In this document: positions 27,236 through 36,296 of the stretch, piece after piece
How positions within the stretch are numbered: position 1 is the first letter of the stretch
Layout of the letters: each line of letters starts with the position of its first letter
NCBI RefSeq assembly: GCF_024296685.1
Contig: NZ_CP100763.1
Location: 806,001 to 870,000, forward strand
DNA from: Natrinema marinum
GTDB taxonomy: Archaea; Halobacteriota; Halobacteria; Halobacteriales; Natrialbaceae
Reading direction: 5' to 3'
DNA length: 64,000 nucleotides
Position numbers and translations under genes: made by a program
The notes under the pieces: generated by a model
Told to the model about the DNA's origin: nothing
Database searches by the model: none
Seen by the model: only the letters and a program-made list of their open reading frames with translations

Positions 27236-27409
27236 TCAGCCATCGACGGTAACGGTCGCGGTTTCGACGCCGAGGACGGAGACGGCGCGCAGAGAGTCTG
27301 GAGCGGTCGGCTCGAGTGCGGCGGGGGTCGCGTCGACCGGCCGACAGCGATCGATCGCGGCGTTCGGTAAGACCGTCGTGTTCATTGCCGCGTCATACAC
27401 TTGCTGCAT
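27236..27409 (-). CDS. Possible small protein, 49-57 aa
   Basis: A short frame directly upstream of the METTL5-like gene, 3 nt from its ATG. It starts at ATG 27409 (57 residues) or ATG 27385 (49 residues) and reads like a compact beta-type peptide ending SVLGVETATVTVDG. The tight spacing and GC3-rich codons are typical of a real first gene of an operon, but there is no recognisable domain and it could be an untranslated leader. Confidence 0.35.
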   Translation of the reverse strand: MQQVYDAAMNTTVLPNAAIDRCRPVDATPAALEPTAPDSLRAVSVLGVETATVTVDG

Positions 27410-27591
27410 GCAAAAAGGTTGTTAGATGCGTAGTGGTAATGTGTCGGGTTCGAAGTGGGGCCGTCCCGGCGGACGGACGTAGCGTCGTTCGAACGTGTTC
27501 GTCGTCGCACATCGGGTCTCAGAGAGAAAGAACGTAATACCTCGTCGACAGGTTCGAATAGAGTTAAGGATACCCCGGCGAAGTTACAGGT

Positions 27592-27774
27592 ATGGACGAG
27601 TGTCCGCGGTGTGGTGGGGAACTCGAGGAACTCGCGCTCGCCGACGTGTCGACGGTCTCGTGTTCGCGCTGTGGGTTCGCCGACATCCCCGTCGAACACC
27701 TGCCCAACGAGGAGGACGTCGAGTCCTGGCGGGACGCGTTCAACCGGTTTTACGAGCAGTCGGCCGAACGCTGA
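27592..27774 (+). CDS. Zinc-ribbon miniprotein, 60 aa
   Basis: 60 residues with two CxxC knuckles, CPRCGG (4-7) and CSRCG (24-27), followed by an acidic helix (NEEDVESWRDAFNRFYEQ). This TFIIB-type zinc ribbon plus helix is common among haloarchaeal micro-zinc-finger proteins. Its role is unknown, and protein-protein or nucleic-acid binding is possible. A GAGTTAAGGAT TATA-like stretch about 30 bases upstream supports the start. It is convergent with the actin-like gene. Confidence 0.82.
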   Translation: MDECPRCGGELEELALADVSTVSCSRCGFADIPVEHLPNEEDVESWRDAFNRFYEQSAER

Positions 27775-27782
27775 GGCACCAA

Positions 27783-27798
27783 CGTCGCCTAGGCGACG
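27783..27798. repeat. 16-bp perfect palindrome between convergent genes
   Basis: CGTCGCCTAGGCGACG lies 8 nt after the stop of the zinc-ribbon gene, in the 64-bp space shared with the actin-like gene. As RNA it could form a GC-rich hairpin. It includes CCTAGG, and CTAG is usually rare in haloarchaeal DNA. Confidence 0.5.
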
Positions 27799-27812
27799 AG
27801 ATCGAGCGGTCG

Positions 27813-27818
27813 AAAAAA
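27813..27818 (-). terminator. Poly-T terminator of the actin-like gene
   Basis: Six T residues on the minus strand, 20 bases after the stop codon at 27839, in an otherwise GC-rich region. T-runs of this kind end transcription in archaea without needing a hairpin. Confidence 0.5.
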
Positions 27819-27838
27819 TCGAAGCCGAGCCGTCGGCG

Positions 27839-28867
27839 TTACTCGTTTGCCGCCGCCGCTTCCGCTTCGTCGTCTTCCTCGTGGTCGATGTCCTCGTCGG
27901 AGCGGGCGGCGACGAGGCCACCGCGCGCGACGCTGTACAGCGGTTCGTTCGCGTGCGTCACGCCGCTGATCGAGAACGGAATGTTCGCTTCTTCCAGATG
28001 GTCGCGGAACAGTTCCTCGAAACCGCTCGGGCTCGAGGTGCCGCCGGTGACGACGACGGGCACGTCCAGCCCTTCTTCGACGTCTTCGTCGTCGACCTCT
28101 TTGACGATGTTCTCGATGACGTAGTCGAGCAGGTTCTCGTAGTAGATCGAGAGCGCGCCTTCGACGCCGCCGACGTCGGTCGTGAAGTCGAGTTCGAAGT
28201 CGTCTTCCTTGATGGAGGTGACTTTGTCGACGGGCGTCCCGGTCGCGCGGGCGGCCTGCTCGTCGACCCAGTCGCCACCGCGGGCGACGGAGAACTTCAT
28301 GACCGGCACCGCGTAGTACGACAGACAGACGTTCGTCATCCCGGCACCGAACGAGATACCGAGACCGGTGAAGTTGTTGTCCGCGAGTTCGCTGTAGATG
28401 ACGGACATCCCCTCGTTGATCGGTTCGGAGTCGTACCCCATGTCGTCGAGGAAGGATTCGATCGTCTTCTGGTGGTACAGCGTCGAGAGGTCCGAGTCGA
28501 TCGGGTCTGCGGGGGACGAGAAGTACAGCTTCTCGTCGGGATACGCGGGCTCACCGACGACCTGCTCGATGATGAGCTTCATCATCGGGATCGCGCTCTG
28601 CTCGTCGTTCGAGAGAATCCCGTGTTTCATCGGCCGACGCGTCTCCTTATTGAAGATGTTCGCGAAATTCAACGCGTCGTCGCCGACGACGTAGACCTTG
28701 TCGTCTTTGCGGATGTGGAGGACTTCGCTTCGCGAGAGCATCTGCTCGGCCATGTCCGAGTACTCGATCTCTACGAAGGAGTTACGCTGTTGCACGAAAA
28801 CCGTGTCGTTCCCATCCTGCTGTGCTGACAGGATGTTCATCGTTCCAACGTCTAGGCCTTTGGCCAT
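27839..28867 (-). CDS. Actin/MreB-superfamily filament protein, probable salactin
   Basis: 342 residues of the actin-hexokinase ATPase fold. The N-terminal phosphate-1 loop is [14 protein letters not shown], the phosphate-2 segment is [17 protein letters not shown], and the adenosine motif is [15 protein letters not shown]. The C-terminus is an acidic tail ([19 protein letters not shown]). By recall it matches the haloarchaeal salactin type (a dynamically unstable actin homologue described in Halobacterium) rather than crenactin or MreB; I cannot run the comparison. A perfect TATA box sits about 25 bases upstream, and a T-run follows the stop. The next gene upstream on this strand is an uncharacterised membrane protein. 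Confidence 0.8.
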   Translation of the reverse strand: MAKGLDVGTMNILSAQQDGNDTVFVQQRNSFVEIEYSDMAEQMLSRSEVLHIRKDDKVYVVGDDALNFANIFNKETRRPMKHGILSNDEQSAIPMMKLIIEQVVGEPAYPDEKLYFSSPADPIDSDLSTLYHQKTIESFLDDMGYDSEPINEGMSVIYSELADNNFTGLGISFGAGMTNVCLSYYAVPVMKFSVARGGDWVDEQAARATGTPVDKVTSIKEDDFELDFTTDVGGVEGALSIYYENLLDYVIENIVKEVDDEDVEEGLDVPVVVTGGTSSPSGFEELFRDHLEEANIPFSISGVTHANEPLYSVARGGLVAARSDEDIDHEEDDEAEAAAANE

Positions 28868-28888
28868 GTGTGGGCAAGGCCACCGACG

Positions 28889-28899
28889 GATTATAAATC
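28889..28899 (-). promoter_or_regulatory. TATA box of the actin-like gene
   Basis: On the minus strand this reads AGATTTATAAT, close to the ideal haloarchaeal TATA box, 21 bases before the ATG at 28867. The transcript should be leaderless and expression strong. Confidence 0.7.
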
Positions 28900-28964
28900 T
28901 ATGTGCGTTGATTACTCTCTCACTCTGAAGAAAGCAACAGCGAGTTTCGGCCGCTAATTGGTTC

Positions 28965-29885
28965 TTAATTCCGCCCGAACGCGTTTCGAACTCGCTCGAG
29001 CAGGCTCGAGAGCGGTTTCGTCACCGTCGCGGCCACGCCCTCGTCGTCGGCCGTCGCCAGTTCCTCCGCGCGTCGCTGTTCGCGGAGTTCTTTGAGTTTG
29101 GCCGTCTGGTCGTCGACGGTCGAACTCGAGGTGGTCTGTTTCGTCTCGCCGCCTTTGAGCCCTTTGAGGCCGGCGACCTGCGCGTCGACGCCCGTCGATC
29201 GGGTCGTCGTCGTCCCAGCGTCGGTATCGACGTCGACGTCGTCGAAGTCGTTCTCGGAGAAACTCAGTCGCTTGTGTTCGGTCTTCTCGACGCCGCCCCA
29301 GGAGAGTTCGACGCCCTCCATCGCCTCGTCGATATCTTGCCGGACGTCCGCATCGGTGAGTTCGGGTTCGGCCTCGGTCTCGTCCCCGGTCGCGACCGCG
29401 TCGGCCTGCTGGGCCATGTCGAGATAGTGTGCGATCAGCGCCGCGCCGGTTGAGGCGGTGATGCCCGCGAGGCCGACGGCGTAGGTCGCAATGATCTCGA
29501 CGGTGTAATCGTTCCCGTAGCCGTTCCAGTGGTGCGGGTAGGCGGCGAGGAAACCGGCTACTGCAGCCAGGGTGATCGCGACGCCGCCGATCGAGGCGTA
29601 CAGCATCCGCCGTTCCGACGGCAGGAGCGTGACGATCCCGAGCATCGTGACTGGGAGTGCAGTCATCGCGAGCGCGTACGCGGGCCCCACCCACGCGAAG
29701 TAGCCCGCGGTGCGGGCCTCGAACGTGTTACCCCACAGGAACAGCAGGAGTCCGACGATCGCCAGCCCGATTCCGCCGAGGAACAGCCCGAACCCAACGT
29801 AGACGTCGGTTCGGTCCTCCGGTTCACCGATGTATCGACGATAGAGGTCGAAGAGATAGCCGTCTGCGGCCTGTTCCGCTGCCAT
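28965..29885 (-). CDS. Membrane protein with long acidic cytoplasmic tail
   Basis: 306 residues. Four or five hydrophobic segments occupy about residues 28-155 ([71 protein letters not shown]...). The tail (160-306) is acidic and Thr/Ser-rich, with distinct motifs that look constrained: [34 protein letters not shown] and a terminal amphipathic [15 protein letters not shown]. It lies upstream of the actin homologue on the same strand. The layout recalls haloarchaeal division-site membrane adaptors such as CdpA, but that is a hypothesis. Confidence 0.78.
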   Translation of the reverse strand: MAAEQAADGYLFDLYRRYIGEPEDRTDVYVGFGLFLGGIGLAIVGLLLFLWGNTFEARTAGYFAWVGPAYALAMTALPVTMLGIVTLLPSERRMLYASIGGVAITLAAVAGFLAAYPHHWNGYGNDYTVEIIATYAVGLAGITASTGAALIAHYLDMAQQADAVATGDETEAEPELTDADVRQDIDEAMEGVELSWGGVEKTEHKRLSFSENDFDDVDVDTDAGTTTTRSTGVDAQVAGLKGLKGGETKQTTSSSTVDDQTAKLKELREQRRAEELATADDEGVAATVTKPLSSLLERVRNAFGRN

Positions 29886-30126
29886 TAACCCCCCGTTTAC
29901 GCTCCAGTACTATGACTGTTGGGACGAGAACGGAACAGTCCCGTTCGCCGTTGTGGTCGCGGTCTGCCGAACGAGCGCTCGGCTTTCCGACCACCGGCGC
30001 GCCTTTGCGGTGGCTTGGCACGGGAACTGCCCGAGAGGCGGGCCGGCTCGCAGACATGTGTAAGCGGTCCTGAACGTATCCATAGTTTGATATCAGTCGA
30101 ATAGAGTGGTACCACCATCACGAATT

Positions 30127-30741
30127 ATGGCTGGTGACTCGACCGTCGTCCTCGTTGCGGACTCCGACTCCGACGTAACGACCGGGCTTCGATCCCTGCT
30201 CGTCGATGACTACCGAGTGGAGACGACGACGGACGGCGACGAGGCCCTCACAGCTCTCGAGGATGCCGACGTGGTCCTGGTCGGTCACGACCTCCGAACG
30301 GCGTCGGGGTCCATCGTCGCGGTCGAAATCGACCGTCGGGCAGGGGCATACTCGATGGCAGTGCTCAGCAGCGGCGACCGGGAGTTCGAGAGTTGCCACC
30401 TCACCACCGACTGTCTCGTCAAGCCCATCGACGAGGCGACCCTTCGCGAGACGGTCGATCGGCTGGCGCGTCGGGCCCGATACGACGAGTTGATAGCCGA
30501 GTGCGCGACGCTGGCGGCCAGACGCGGCAAGCTCGAGTCACGTGCGCGTGCAAACGACAACGGGGACGGGGAGTACGACGAGGACGGAGAGTACGAAGCC
30601 GTACAGGAGCGGCTCGCGGAGCTGTACGACGAGCTAGACGAACTGGTTGCGGCGTTCGACGGCGACGATTTCCGGGCGGCGTTTACGGCCTGTCACACCG
30701 GCACCGATCCCGGAACGCAACAGGTCGAGCGATTCTCCTGA
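30127..30741 (+). CDS. HalX-domain response regulator with degenerate receiver
   Basis: 204 residues: a receiver-like domain (about 6-115) and a C-terminal HalX-type helical domain (ARYDELIAECATLAARRGKLE ... YEAVQERLAELYDELDELVAAF). The conserved phosphoacceptor aspartate is absent. The strand VVLVGHDLRT has Gly53 where VVLLD is normal, and the acidic pocket reads ADSDSD. The conserved lysine is kept (CLVKPID). It probably works without phosphorylation, or acts as a decoy for kinases. The ATG at 30127 is chosen over one 21 nt upstream. Confidence 0.8.
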   Translation: MAGDSTVVLVADSDSDVTTGLRSLLVDDYRVETTTDGDEALTALEDADVVLVGHDLRTASGSIVAVEIDRRAGAYSMAVLSSGDREFESCHLTTDCLVKPIDEATLRETVDRLARRARYDELIAECATLAARRGKLESRARANDNGDGEYDEDGEYEAVQERLAELYDELDELVAAFDGDDFRAAFTACHTGTDPGTQQVERFS

Positions 30742-30761
30742 GCCGAGTCGGGAAGCGCCGC

Positions 30762-30770
30762 CGTTATACG
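30762..30770 (+). promoter_or_regulatory. TATA box of dph2
   Basis: CGTTATACG lies 22 bases before the ATG at 30793, indicating a leaderless transcript separate from the HalX regulator. Confidence 0.6.
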
Positions 30771-30792
30771 TCCGTGGCCGCAACAGAGGCTA

Positions 30793-31842
30793 ATGAGCCA
30801 GGAGCCGGAGTACTCCGAGGGCGACCTCAGGAACACCGGGATGCGTCTCAAGCACGATCGCGAGTGGGACTACGAACTCGAGCAGATCGTCGAGGCGATC
30901 GAGGAGCGGGACGCGACGAAGGTCGGACTGCAGTTTCCCGAAGGGTTGAAGCGACGGGGTCCGTCCGTCGCGGACGACTTACGGGAGTTGGCCGGCGACG
31001 ACGTAACGTTCATGCTGTCGGGCCAGCCCTGCTATGGGGCCTGTGACCTCGACACCTATCTGATGAAGCGCACCGACGTGTTCGTCCACTTCGGCCACTC
31101 GCCGATGAAGGACACGGAGAAAGTGATCTACGTTCCGTTGTTCTCGAACGTCGAGGTCACGCCGATCATGGAGGAGGCCCTCGAGACCTTGGAGCCGCCC
31201 GCGGAGACCGAAGGCGTCGGCCTCGTCACCACGGCCCAGCACATGAACCGCTACGAGGAGATGAGCGAGTTCTTGGAGGAACGGGGGTACGAGGTTCACA
31301 GCCGGCGCGGCGACGACCGGCTGACCCACGAGGGACAGGTGCTTGGCTGCAACTACGCGAGCGCGGACGTGCCCGCAGACCAGGTGCTCTACGTCGGCGG
31401 CGGGAAGTTCCACCCGCTCGGACTAGCGATGGAACACCCCGACAAACACGTCGTCATCGCGGACCCGGTCAACAACGTCGTCACCGTCGCGGACACGGAG
31501 AAGTTCATGAAGCAGCGTTACGGCGCGATCCACCGCGCGATGGACGCAGAGAAGTGGGGCGTCATCTTCTGTACCAAGATCGGCCAGGGCCGCTGGGAGA
31601 CCGCCCAGAAGATCCTCAACGACAACGATAACGCCTACCTCATCACGATGGACGAGGTGACGCCGGACCGCCTGCGGAACTTCGACATGGACGCGTTCGT
31701 CAACACCGGCTGTCCGCGGATTACGACCGACGACGGCCCGCAGTTCCACAAGCCGATGCTCACGCCCGGCGAGTACCGGATCGCCGTCGGCGACGAACCA
31801 CTCGACAGTCTCTCGTTCGACACCTTCCACGGGACCTGGTAG
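30793..31842 (+). CDS. dph2: Diphthamide biosynthesis radical enzyme Dph2
   Basis: Archaeal Dph2 uses a 4Fe-4S cluster and SAM in a non-canonical radical reaction to transfer the 3-amino-3-carboxypropyl group to the target histidine of EF-2. The 349-residue protein shows three cluster cysteines on its three repeats: C84 (CYGACD), C186 (VLGCNYAS) and C307 (NTGCPRIT). The segment QFPEGLKRRG near residue 47 matches the family N-terminus. It is a single gene with its own TATA box. Confidence 0.94.
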   Translation: MSQEPEYSEGDLRNTGMRLKHDREWDYELEQIVEAIEERDATKVGLQFPEGLKRRGPSVADDLRELAGDDVTFMLSGQPCYGACDLDTYLMKRTDVFVHFGHSPMKDTEKVIYVPLFSNVEVTPIMEEALETLEPPAETEGVGLVTTAQHMNRYEEMSEFLEERGYEVHSRRGDDRLTHEGQVLGCNYASADVPADQVLYVGGGKFHPLGLAMEHPDKHVVIADPVNNVVTVADTEKFMKQRYGAIHRAMDAEKWGVIFCTKIGQGRWETAQKILNDNDNAYLITMDEVTPDRLRNFDMDAFVNTGCPRITTDDGPQFHKPMLTPGEYRIAVGDEPLDSLSFDTFHGTW

Positions 31843-32088
31843 TCCGCTGACGGCGTGTTCCGATCCTGCCGACGGTATCTTCCTCTCGAGTCGCTACTCG
31901 ACGACTATCTAGTCGCGATGAATATCCTGACGAAACCTATGTTTGATCATCCTTGGATAATACACTACTACGTTCGTTTAGATATTAGTATGAAGGCGTG
32001 TGTTTCACACTCCAGAACGGCAACCAACAACTGATTCCAAAGCAGTTTGGAGCAGTTCTTTTGCCCGCTACGCTCCGACCGGTAGTCG

Positions 32089-33294
32089 ATGAATAACTCA
32101 GCTTCGAGCGGACCCACGGCCGATGCTCGCGACGAGCGCTTCAGCGCCCTCGCCGATAGCCGTCGCCGGACCGTCGTCCGTCTCGTCTCCGAACGAGCTC
32201 CCCGCGCCGTCGAGAAAGAGGACCTTGCGTTCCAGCTCGCAGCCGTAATCGATGATAAACGGCTCGCCGCCGTGACCGAGAACGACCGGAAACAGGCACT
32301 CGTCGACCTCCACCACCATCACCTCCCTCGCTTGACCGACGTAGGGCTGCTCGAGCAAACCGACGACGGGGCCATCGCGTTGGCCGATCACCGAGCGGTC
32401 GACGAACCCCGCCTCGAGGACGCCATCTCAGCCGATCGGACCGAGGACGCGGCCGAACTGGACGCCCTCTTCGAGGCGCTGGCCGACGAGCGCCGGCGGA
32501 CGGTCCTCTCGGTGCTCGGCGATCAGTATCACCCGATCGCGACGGAGACGCTCGCCCGTGACGTTGCCGCCCGCGAAGCCGGCACGACCGAACGCGCGGT
32601 CTCGGACGATCGTGTCCACGAGGTACACACCTCGCTCGTCCACGTCCACCTGCCGGTGCTCCACGAGGCCACGCTCGTCAGCTACGACGCGTCGGCGGGT
32701 CAAGCCGCCTACGAGGGCCACCCCGCCGTTCGCGCGGAGTGGCTCCGGTCCGCCGACGGATCGACGGTGACCAACGGGGAGACGGCCGCATCGATCGAGG
32801 ACGAGGCGCCCGTTCGCACGCTCGAGGGTCGCGAGACGATCGTCACGACCGGCCAATCACTCTGTGAGGGGACCGAGAACGAGCTGTTCCTGCTATTTAC
32901 GACGACCGGGCTGCTCGAGGAGGCCTGTTTCCGCCGGATCGAGGACGCGGTCGACCGGGGCGTCGACGTCTATCTCGGATCAAGCGATCCACGCGTCCGT
33001 GAACTCGTCCGCGAGCGCGTCCCAGGCGTCACCGTCTGGGAGCCCCAGCGGGACTGGTTCGACCTCCCAGCGGCCGGCGATTCCGTGGGGCGACTGGTGT
33101 TCGCCGATCGCGAGGCCGTCATGCTCGGTGCGATCGGACGCCCGTCGTCGGGCGACGATCGGCCCGCCGAAACGGCGATCGTGGGCAAGGGATCCCAGAA
33201 CGGGCTCGTCGTGCTGTTGCGACAGCTGCTCGGTTCCCGACTCGAGCGCCTCGACGGTCGGCGAGACGACGCTCACGTTCCGTTTTCGCTCTAG
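32089..33294 (+). CDS. Two-winged-helix regulator with TrmB-like effector domain
   Basis: 401 residues. Two similar haloarchaeal winged-helix domains lie in tandem: FSALADSRRRTVVRLVSE (about 20-110) and LFEALADERRRTVLSVLGDQ (about 127-220), each ending in an HHHLP/HVHLP helix near the wing. A C-terminal domain (about 245-390, ETIVTTGQSLCEGTENELF, VDVYLGSSDP) resembles TrmB-type effector regions. It is likely a transcriptional regulator with unknown target. The 246-bp upstream region is AT-rich, with a TTCTTTTGC TATA-like stretch about 30 bases before the ATG. Confidence 0.75.
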   Translation: MNNSASSGPTADARDERFSALADSRRRTVVRLVSERAPRAVEKEDLAFQLAAVIDDKRLAAVTENDRKQALVDLHHHHLPRLTDVGLLEQTDDGAIALADHRAVDEPRLEDAISADRTEDAAELDALFEALADERRRTVLSVLGDQYHPIATETLARDVAAREAGTTERAVSDDRVHEVHTSLVHVHLPVLHEATLVSYDASAGQAAYEGHPAVRAEWLRSADGSTVTNGETAASIEDEAPVRTLEGRETIVTTGQSLCEGTENELFLLFTTTGLLEEACFRRIEDAVDRGVDVYLGSSDPRVRELVRERVPGVTVWEPQRDWFDLPAAGDSVGRLVFADREAVMLGAIGRPSSGDDRPAETAIVGKGSQNGLVVLLRQLLGSRLERLDGRRDDAHVPFSL

Positions 33295-33435
33295 CCCGTG
33301 GTCGCTCGTCGCCGTCTGCCGTCCGCTTTTCTCTCGGCCTGACTGCCGCTCGTCGCCGCACCAGCACGATATCGTCGCCTCGGGCCATCAGTGGAGACGA
33401 CAACACTTACACAGCCGGTCCTCGCATCCACGCAC

Positions 33436-34269
33436 ATGATTCACAGCGACTGGAACGACTGGCTCGTCCGCGACGTTGCAGACGCGAACCCGGACGGCGT
33501 AGCCATCTGGTATCTCGGGTGTAACGGCTTCGTCCTCAAGGGGAGCGAGGGAACGACGATCTACGTCGACCCCTATCTCGGACTGGGCGATCCGCCCCGG
33601 ACGGTCCGGATGATCCCCGTCCCGTTCGATCCCGCCGACATCGACGAGGCCGACGCCGTTCTCGCGACGCACGAACACACCGACCACGTTCACGGACCGA
33701 GCCAGGCCCCGATCCTCGAGGGGACGGACGCGACGTTCTACGGTCCGGACGACAGCGTCGCAGTCGCTCGCGACGAGGAGAGCTGGACCGAGGAGTGGGA
33801 CGTAACCGACGACCAGCTCAGCGAGATCGCCGAGGGCGATACCCTCGAGATTGGCGAGTTCACCGTTCACGTCGAACCGGCGAACGACCCAGACGCGACC
33901 CATCCGGTGAGCTACGTGTTCGAACACGAGGGCAGCACGTTCTTCCACGGCGGCGACACGAAGCCGACCGACGAGTTCGAGCGACTCGGCGACGAGTACG
34001 AGATCGACCTCGCGGCGCTCGCGTTCGGCACCGTCGGACGGATTCCCGACAAGCAGACCCGCGAGCCGAAACGAACGCGATGGTACAACGACGAAAACCA
34101 GATCATCGAGTGTGCGGCCGCGCTCGAGTGCGAACGGCTCCTTCCGAGTCACTGGGACATGTGGAAAGGGCTCACCGCCGATCCGACGACGTTACACCAC
34201 CACGCGCGGAGCTTCGCGCATCCGAAGCGGCTCGAGATCGTCGAAATCGGCGACCGAGTCGATCTGTAG
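33436..34269 (+). CDS. Metallo-beta-lactamase-fold hydrolase, UlaG-like
   Basis: 277 residues with the binuclear metal motif HEHTDH (H79, H81, D83, H84) and HGGDTKP in the second half. IWYLGCNGFVLKG and VDPYLGLGDPPR fit the UlaG/L-ascorbate-6-phosphate lactonase branch (MBL-fold lactonases and phosphodiesterases). Late histidines (LLPSHWDMWKG, TTLHHHARSF) complete the site. The true substrate is unknown because no ascorbate pathway genes are near. The ATG at 33436 is chosen because the domain begins directly after it. Confidence 0.8.
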   Translation: MIHSDWNDWLVRDVADANPDGVAIWYLGCNGFVLKGSEGTTIYVDPYLGLGDPPRTVRMIPVPFDPADIDEADAVLATHEHTDHVHGPSQAPILEGTDATFYGPDDSVAVARDEESWTEEWDVTDDQLSEIAEGDTLEIGEFTVHVEPANDPDATHPVSYVFEHEGSTFFHGGDTKPTDEFERLGDEYEIDLAALAFGTVGRIPDKQTREPKRTRWYNDENQIIECAAALECERLLPSHWDMWKGLTADPTTLHHHARSFAHPKRLEIVEIGDRVDL

Positions 34270-34301
34270 CTACTGCCGGAGGGACGTGTGTCCGTCCGCA
34301 C

Positions 34302-34311
34302 GATTTATAGT
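34302..34311 (+). promoter_or_regulatory. TATA box of the hyperacidic protein gene
   Basis: GATTTATAGT lies 25 bases before the ATG at 34337, so the transcript is leaderless. Confidence 0.65.
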
Positions 34312-34336
34312 AATGGTATGGTAACGTTGGTCTCAT

Positions 34337-36199
34337 ATGAGTAGCACCGCCGACACGGACGACGTGGTCGAGGTCAGTACTGACGGACTCACCGTCAGAA
34401 AATCGTTCGCAGCGGACGAGTTCCCCGTCCCTGCGATTCGGTTCGAGATCGAATCGGACCGCGACTCCCCGATTACGTTTCAGCTCTCCGAAGATATTCC
34501 TGCTTCGTTCCCGATGGACAAGGTCGGGTTCCACCCGGATTATCACAGCGACGACTGGACGGCGTTTCAGGACAACCACGTCGAGTTCACCGCCACGCTC
34601 GAGCCCGACGAGCGACTCGAGACGGTCTACGGCATCCAGCTCGACGACGAGAGCAGAGCGACGGAGTTTCTCTCCGAGCCGACGCTCGTCGAACGCGACG
34701 CTGGCGACGACAGCGAATCGGACTCGGAGGCCGATGAAGTCGACGACGAGGTCATCGGTAGCATCGTCTCCGAGGACCGAAGTCGCGCGGTCAAGGACAT
34801 GATCGCCGGCGATTCCGAGTCCGTCCCCGGACTCGAGGACGACGAGCCGACGGACGAGACGGCCTCGGCGGAGTCGGCCGGCGACGACACGGACGATGAC
34901 CCGACCGACGCCGACGATACGCCGGAAGACGACGGGGGGCTCGACCTCAACCTCAGCGACATCGATCCCGATCCGGTCGCGGACGCGGCGGTGGAAGACG
35001 AAAACGAGGAGGACGATACGCCGGACATCGATCTCGGCTTCGAGGAAGAGGAGATTCCCGAGCCGGAGGCCGACGAGAACGCGCTCGGCGCCGCCGACGA
35101 GCCGAGCGTCGAAATCGATCTCGGCACCGACGCGACCGACGAACCGGCCGGCGAGGAGGAGTCGGACGACGACATCGGCGACGAGGTGGCCACAGCCGAG
35201 GAGACGGACGACGCCGGCCCGGAGATCGACCTCGATCTCGGCGACTCGGAGGCCGACGCCGACGACGACTCGGATACCGACCTCGATCTCGACGACTCGG
35301 AGACCGACGCCGACGGCGACGAGACCGACACCGACGATGAGTCCGAGGCTGAGCCGGACGAACTCGAGGCGGAGACGGAACCGTCGCCGGAGGACTCGCC
35401 CGAATCGCCGGCCGACGACGAGTCAGAGGCGGAGCCGAACGAACCTGAAGCAGACTCGGACGAACTCGAGATGGACTCGGTCGATCCCGAAGCGGACTCG
35501 GACGGACCCGAAGCGGATGGAGAGGACCTCGAGTCGACCGACCCTGCAGAGGATGCGACCGACGCCCCCGATGCGACCGACGAAGCCGACGAGACTGGTG
35601 CGGAGCCCGAACCGGAGGACGAGAACGCGGCCGGCGTCGAACCGACCGCCGACGCAGCACCGAACGCCGGTCCCGAGGTCGGCGGCTCGATCGCGGCCCG
35701 TCTCGCGACCGAGATCCGCGACGGAACCGTCGCCGACGAGGACCTCGAGGCCATCCGGGCCGAACTCGATCTCGAGCCGTCCGGCCCCGACATCGCGAAA
35801 GTCGAGCACCTCCAGTCCCGTGTCGAGGAGGTCGCCGCGTACACCGATTCCCTGGAGACGTTTCTCGAGGAGAACGGGACCGGCGCACAGCTCATCGAAG
35901 AGCTTCAGGCTGACCTCGGGGACCTCGAGGACGATGTTTCGGAGCTCGAGGACGGCCTCGAGGAGACGGACTCGCAGGTCGACGACCACGAAGGGGACAT
36001 CGCCGACTTGAGCGAGTGGAACGCGGATCTCGCCGCCGACATCGATGCCGTCGACGAGGACGTCGAGACGGTCGCGGACGACCTCGCGGACGTCGAGGAC
36101 GACCTCGAGACCGTCGAGGACGACCTCGAAGCTGTCCGCGACGACGTGACGGAAATTCAGGAGTGGCGCGACCAGCTCGGCTCGATGTTCTCCGAGTAA
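34337..36199 (+). CDS. Hyperacidic coiled-coil protein
   Basis: 620 residues in three parts. Residues 1-115 are a beta-rich globular domain (TVRKSFAADEFPVPAIRFEIES, ITFQLSEDIPASFPMDKVGFH, HVEFTATLEPDERLETVYGI). Residues about 120-455 are a low-complexity Asp/Glu/Ser/Pro tract. Residues about 460-620 are helical, with a SIAARLATEIRDG helix and a long coiled coil of repeated DDLETVEDDLEAV-type heptads. There is no signal or membrane segment, so it is cytoplasmic. The family is unknown to me, and the shape suggests a scaffold or spacer. A HisG-like gene follows after 97 nt with its own TATA box. Confidence 0.8.
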   Translation: MSSTADTDDVVEVSTDGLTVRKSFAADEFPVPAIRFEIESDRDSPITFQLSEDIPASFPMDKVGFHPDYHSDDWTAFQDNHVEFTATLEPDERLETVYGIQLDDESRATEFLSEPTLVERDAGDDSESDSEADEVDDEVIGSIVSEDRSRAVKDMIAGDSESVPGLEDDEPTDETASAESAGDDTDDDPTDADDTPEDDGGLDLNLSDIDPDPVADAAVEDENEEDDTPDIDLGFEEEEIPEPEADENALGAADEPSVEIDLGTDATDEPAGEEESDDDIGDEVATAEETDDAGPEIDLDLGDSEADADDDSDTDLDLDDSETDADGDETDTDDESEAEPDELEAETEPSPEDSPESPADDESEAEPNEPEADSDELEMDSVDPEADSDGPEADGEDLESTDPAEDATDAPDATDEADETGAEPEPEDENAAGVEPTADAAPNAGPEVGGSIAARLATEIRDGTVADEDLEAIRAELDLEPSGPDIAKVEHLQSRVEEVAAYTDSLETFLEENGTGAQLIEELQADLGDLEDDVSELEDGLEETDSQVDDHEGDIADLSEWNADLAADIDAVDEDVETVADDLADVEDDLETVEDDLEAVRDDVTEIQEWRDQLGSMFSE

Positions 36200-36265
36200 G
36201 CAGCTGTCGTCCGAACCGGCGGTCCGATTTTCGATCACTACGGCGACTGGTCCGGAAACACAACT

Positions 36266-36274
36266 CGTTTATCC
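36266..36274 (+). promoter_or_regulatory. TATA box of the HisG-like gene
   Basis: CGTTTATCC lies 22 bases before the ATG at 36297, fixing that start over an in-frame ATG 15 nt upstream. Confidence 0.55.
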
Positions 36275-36296
36275 GTCGCCAGTGGAGAAGCGAACG

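Noticed and set aside
34627-35895. A 422-codon open frame on the minus strand inside the hyperacidic gene, encoding a Ser-rich protein
   Set aside because: It is the mirror of GAC/GAG/TCC codons in the sense strand. It is low-complexity Ser/Ala, lacks a promoter and overlaps a gene with a clear TATA box and domain structure.
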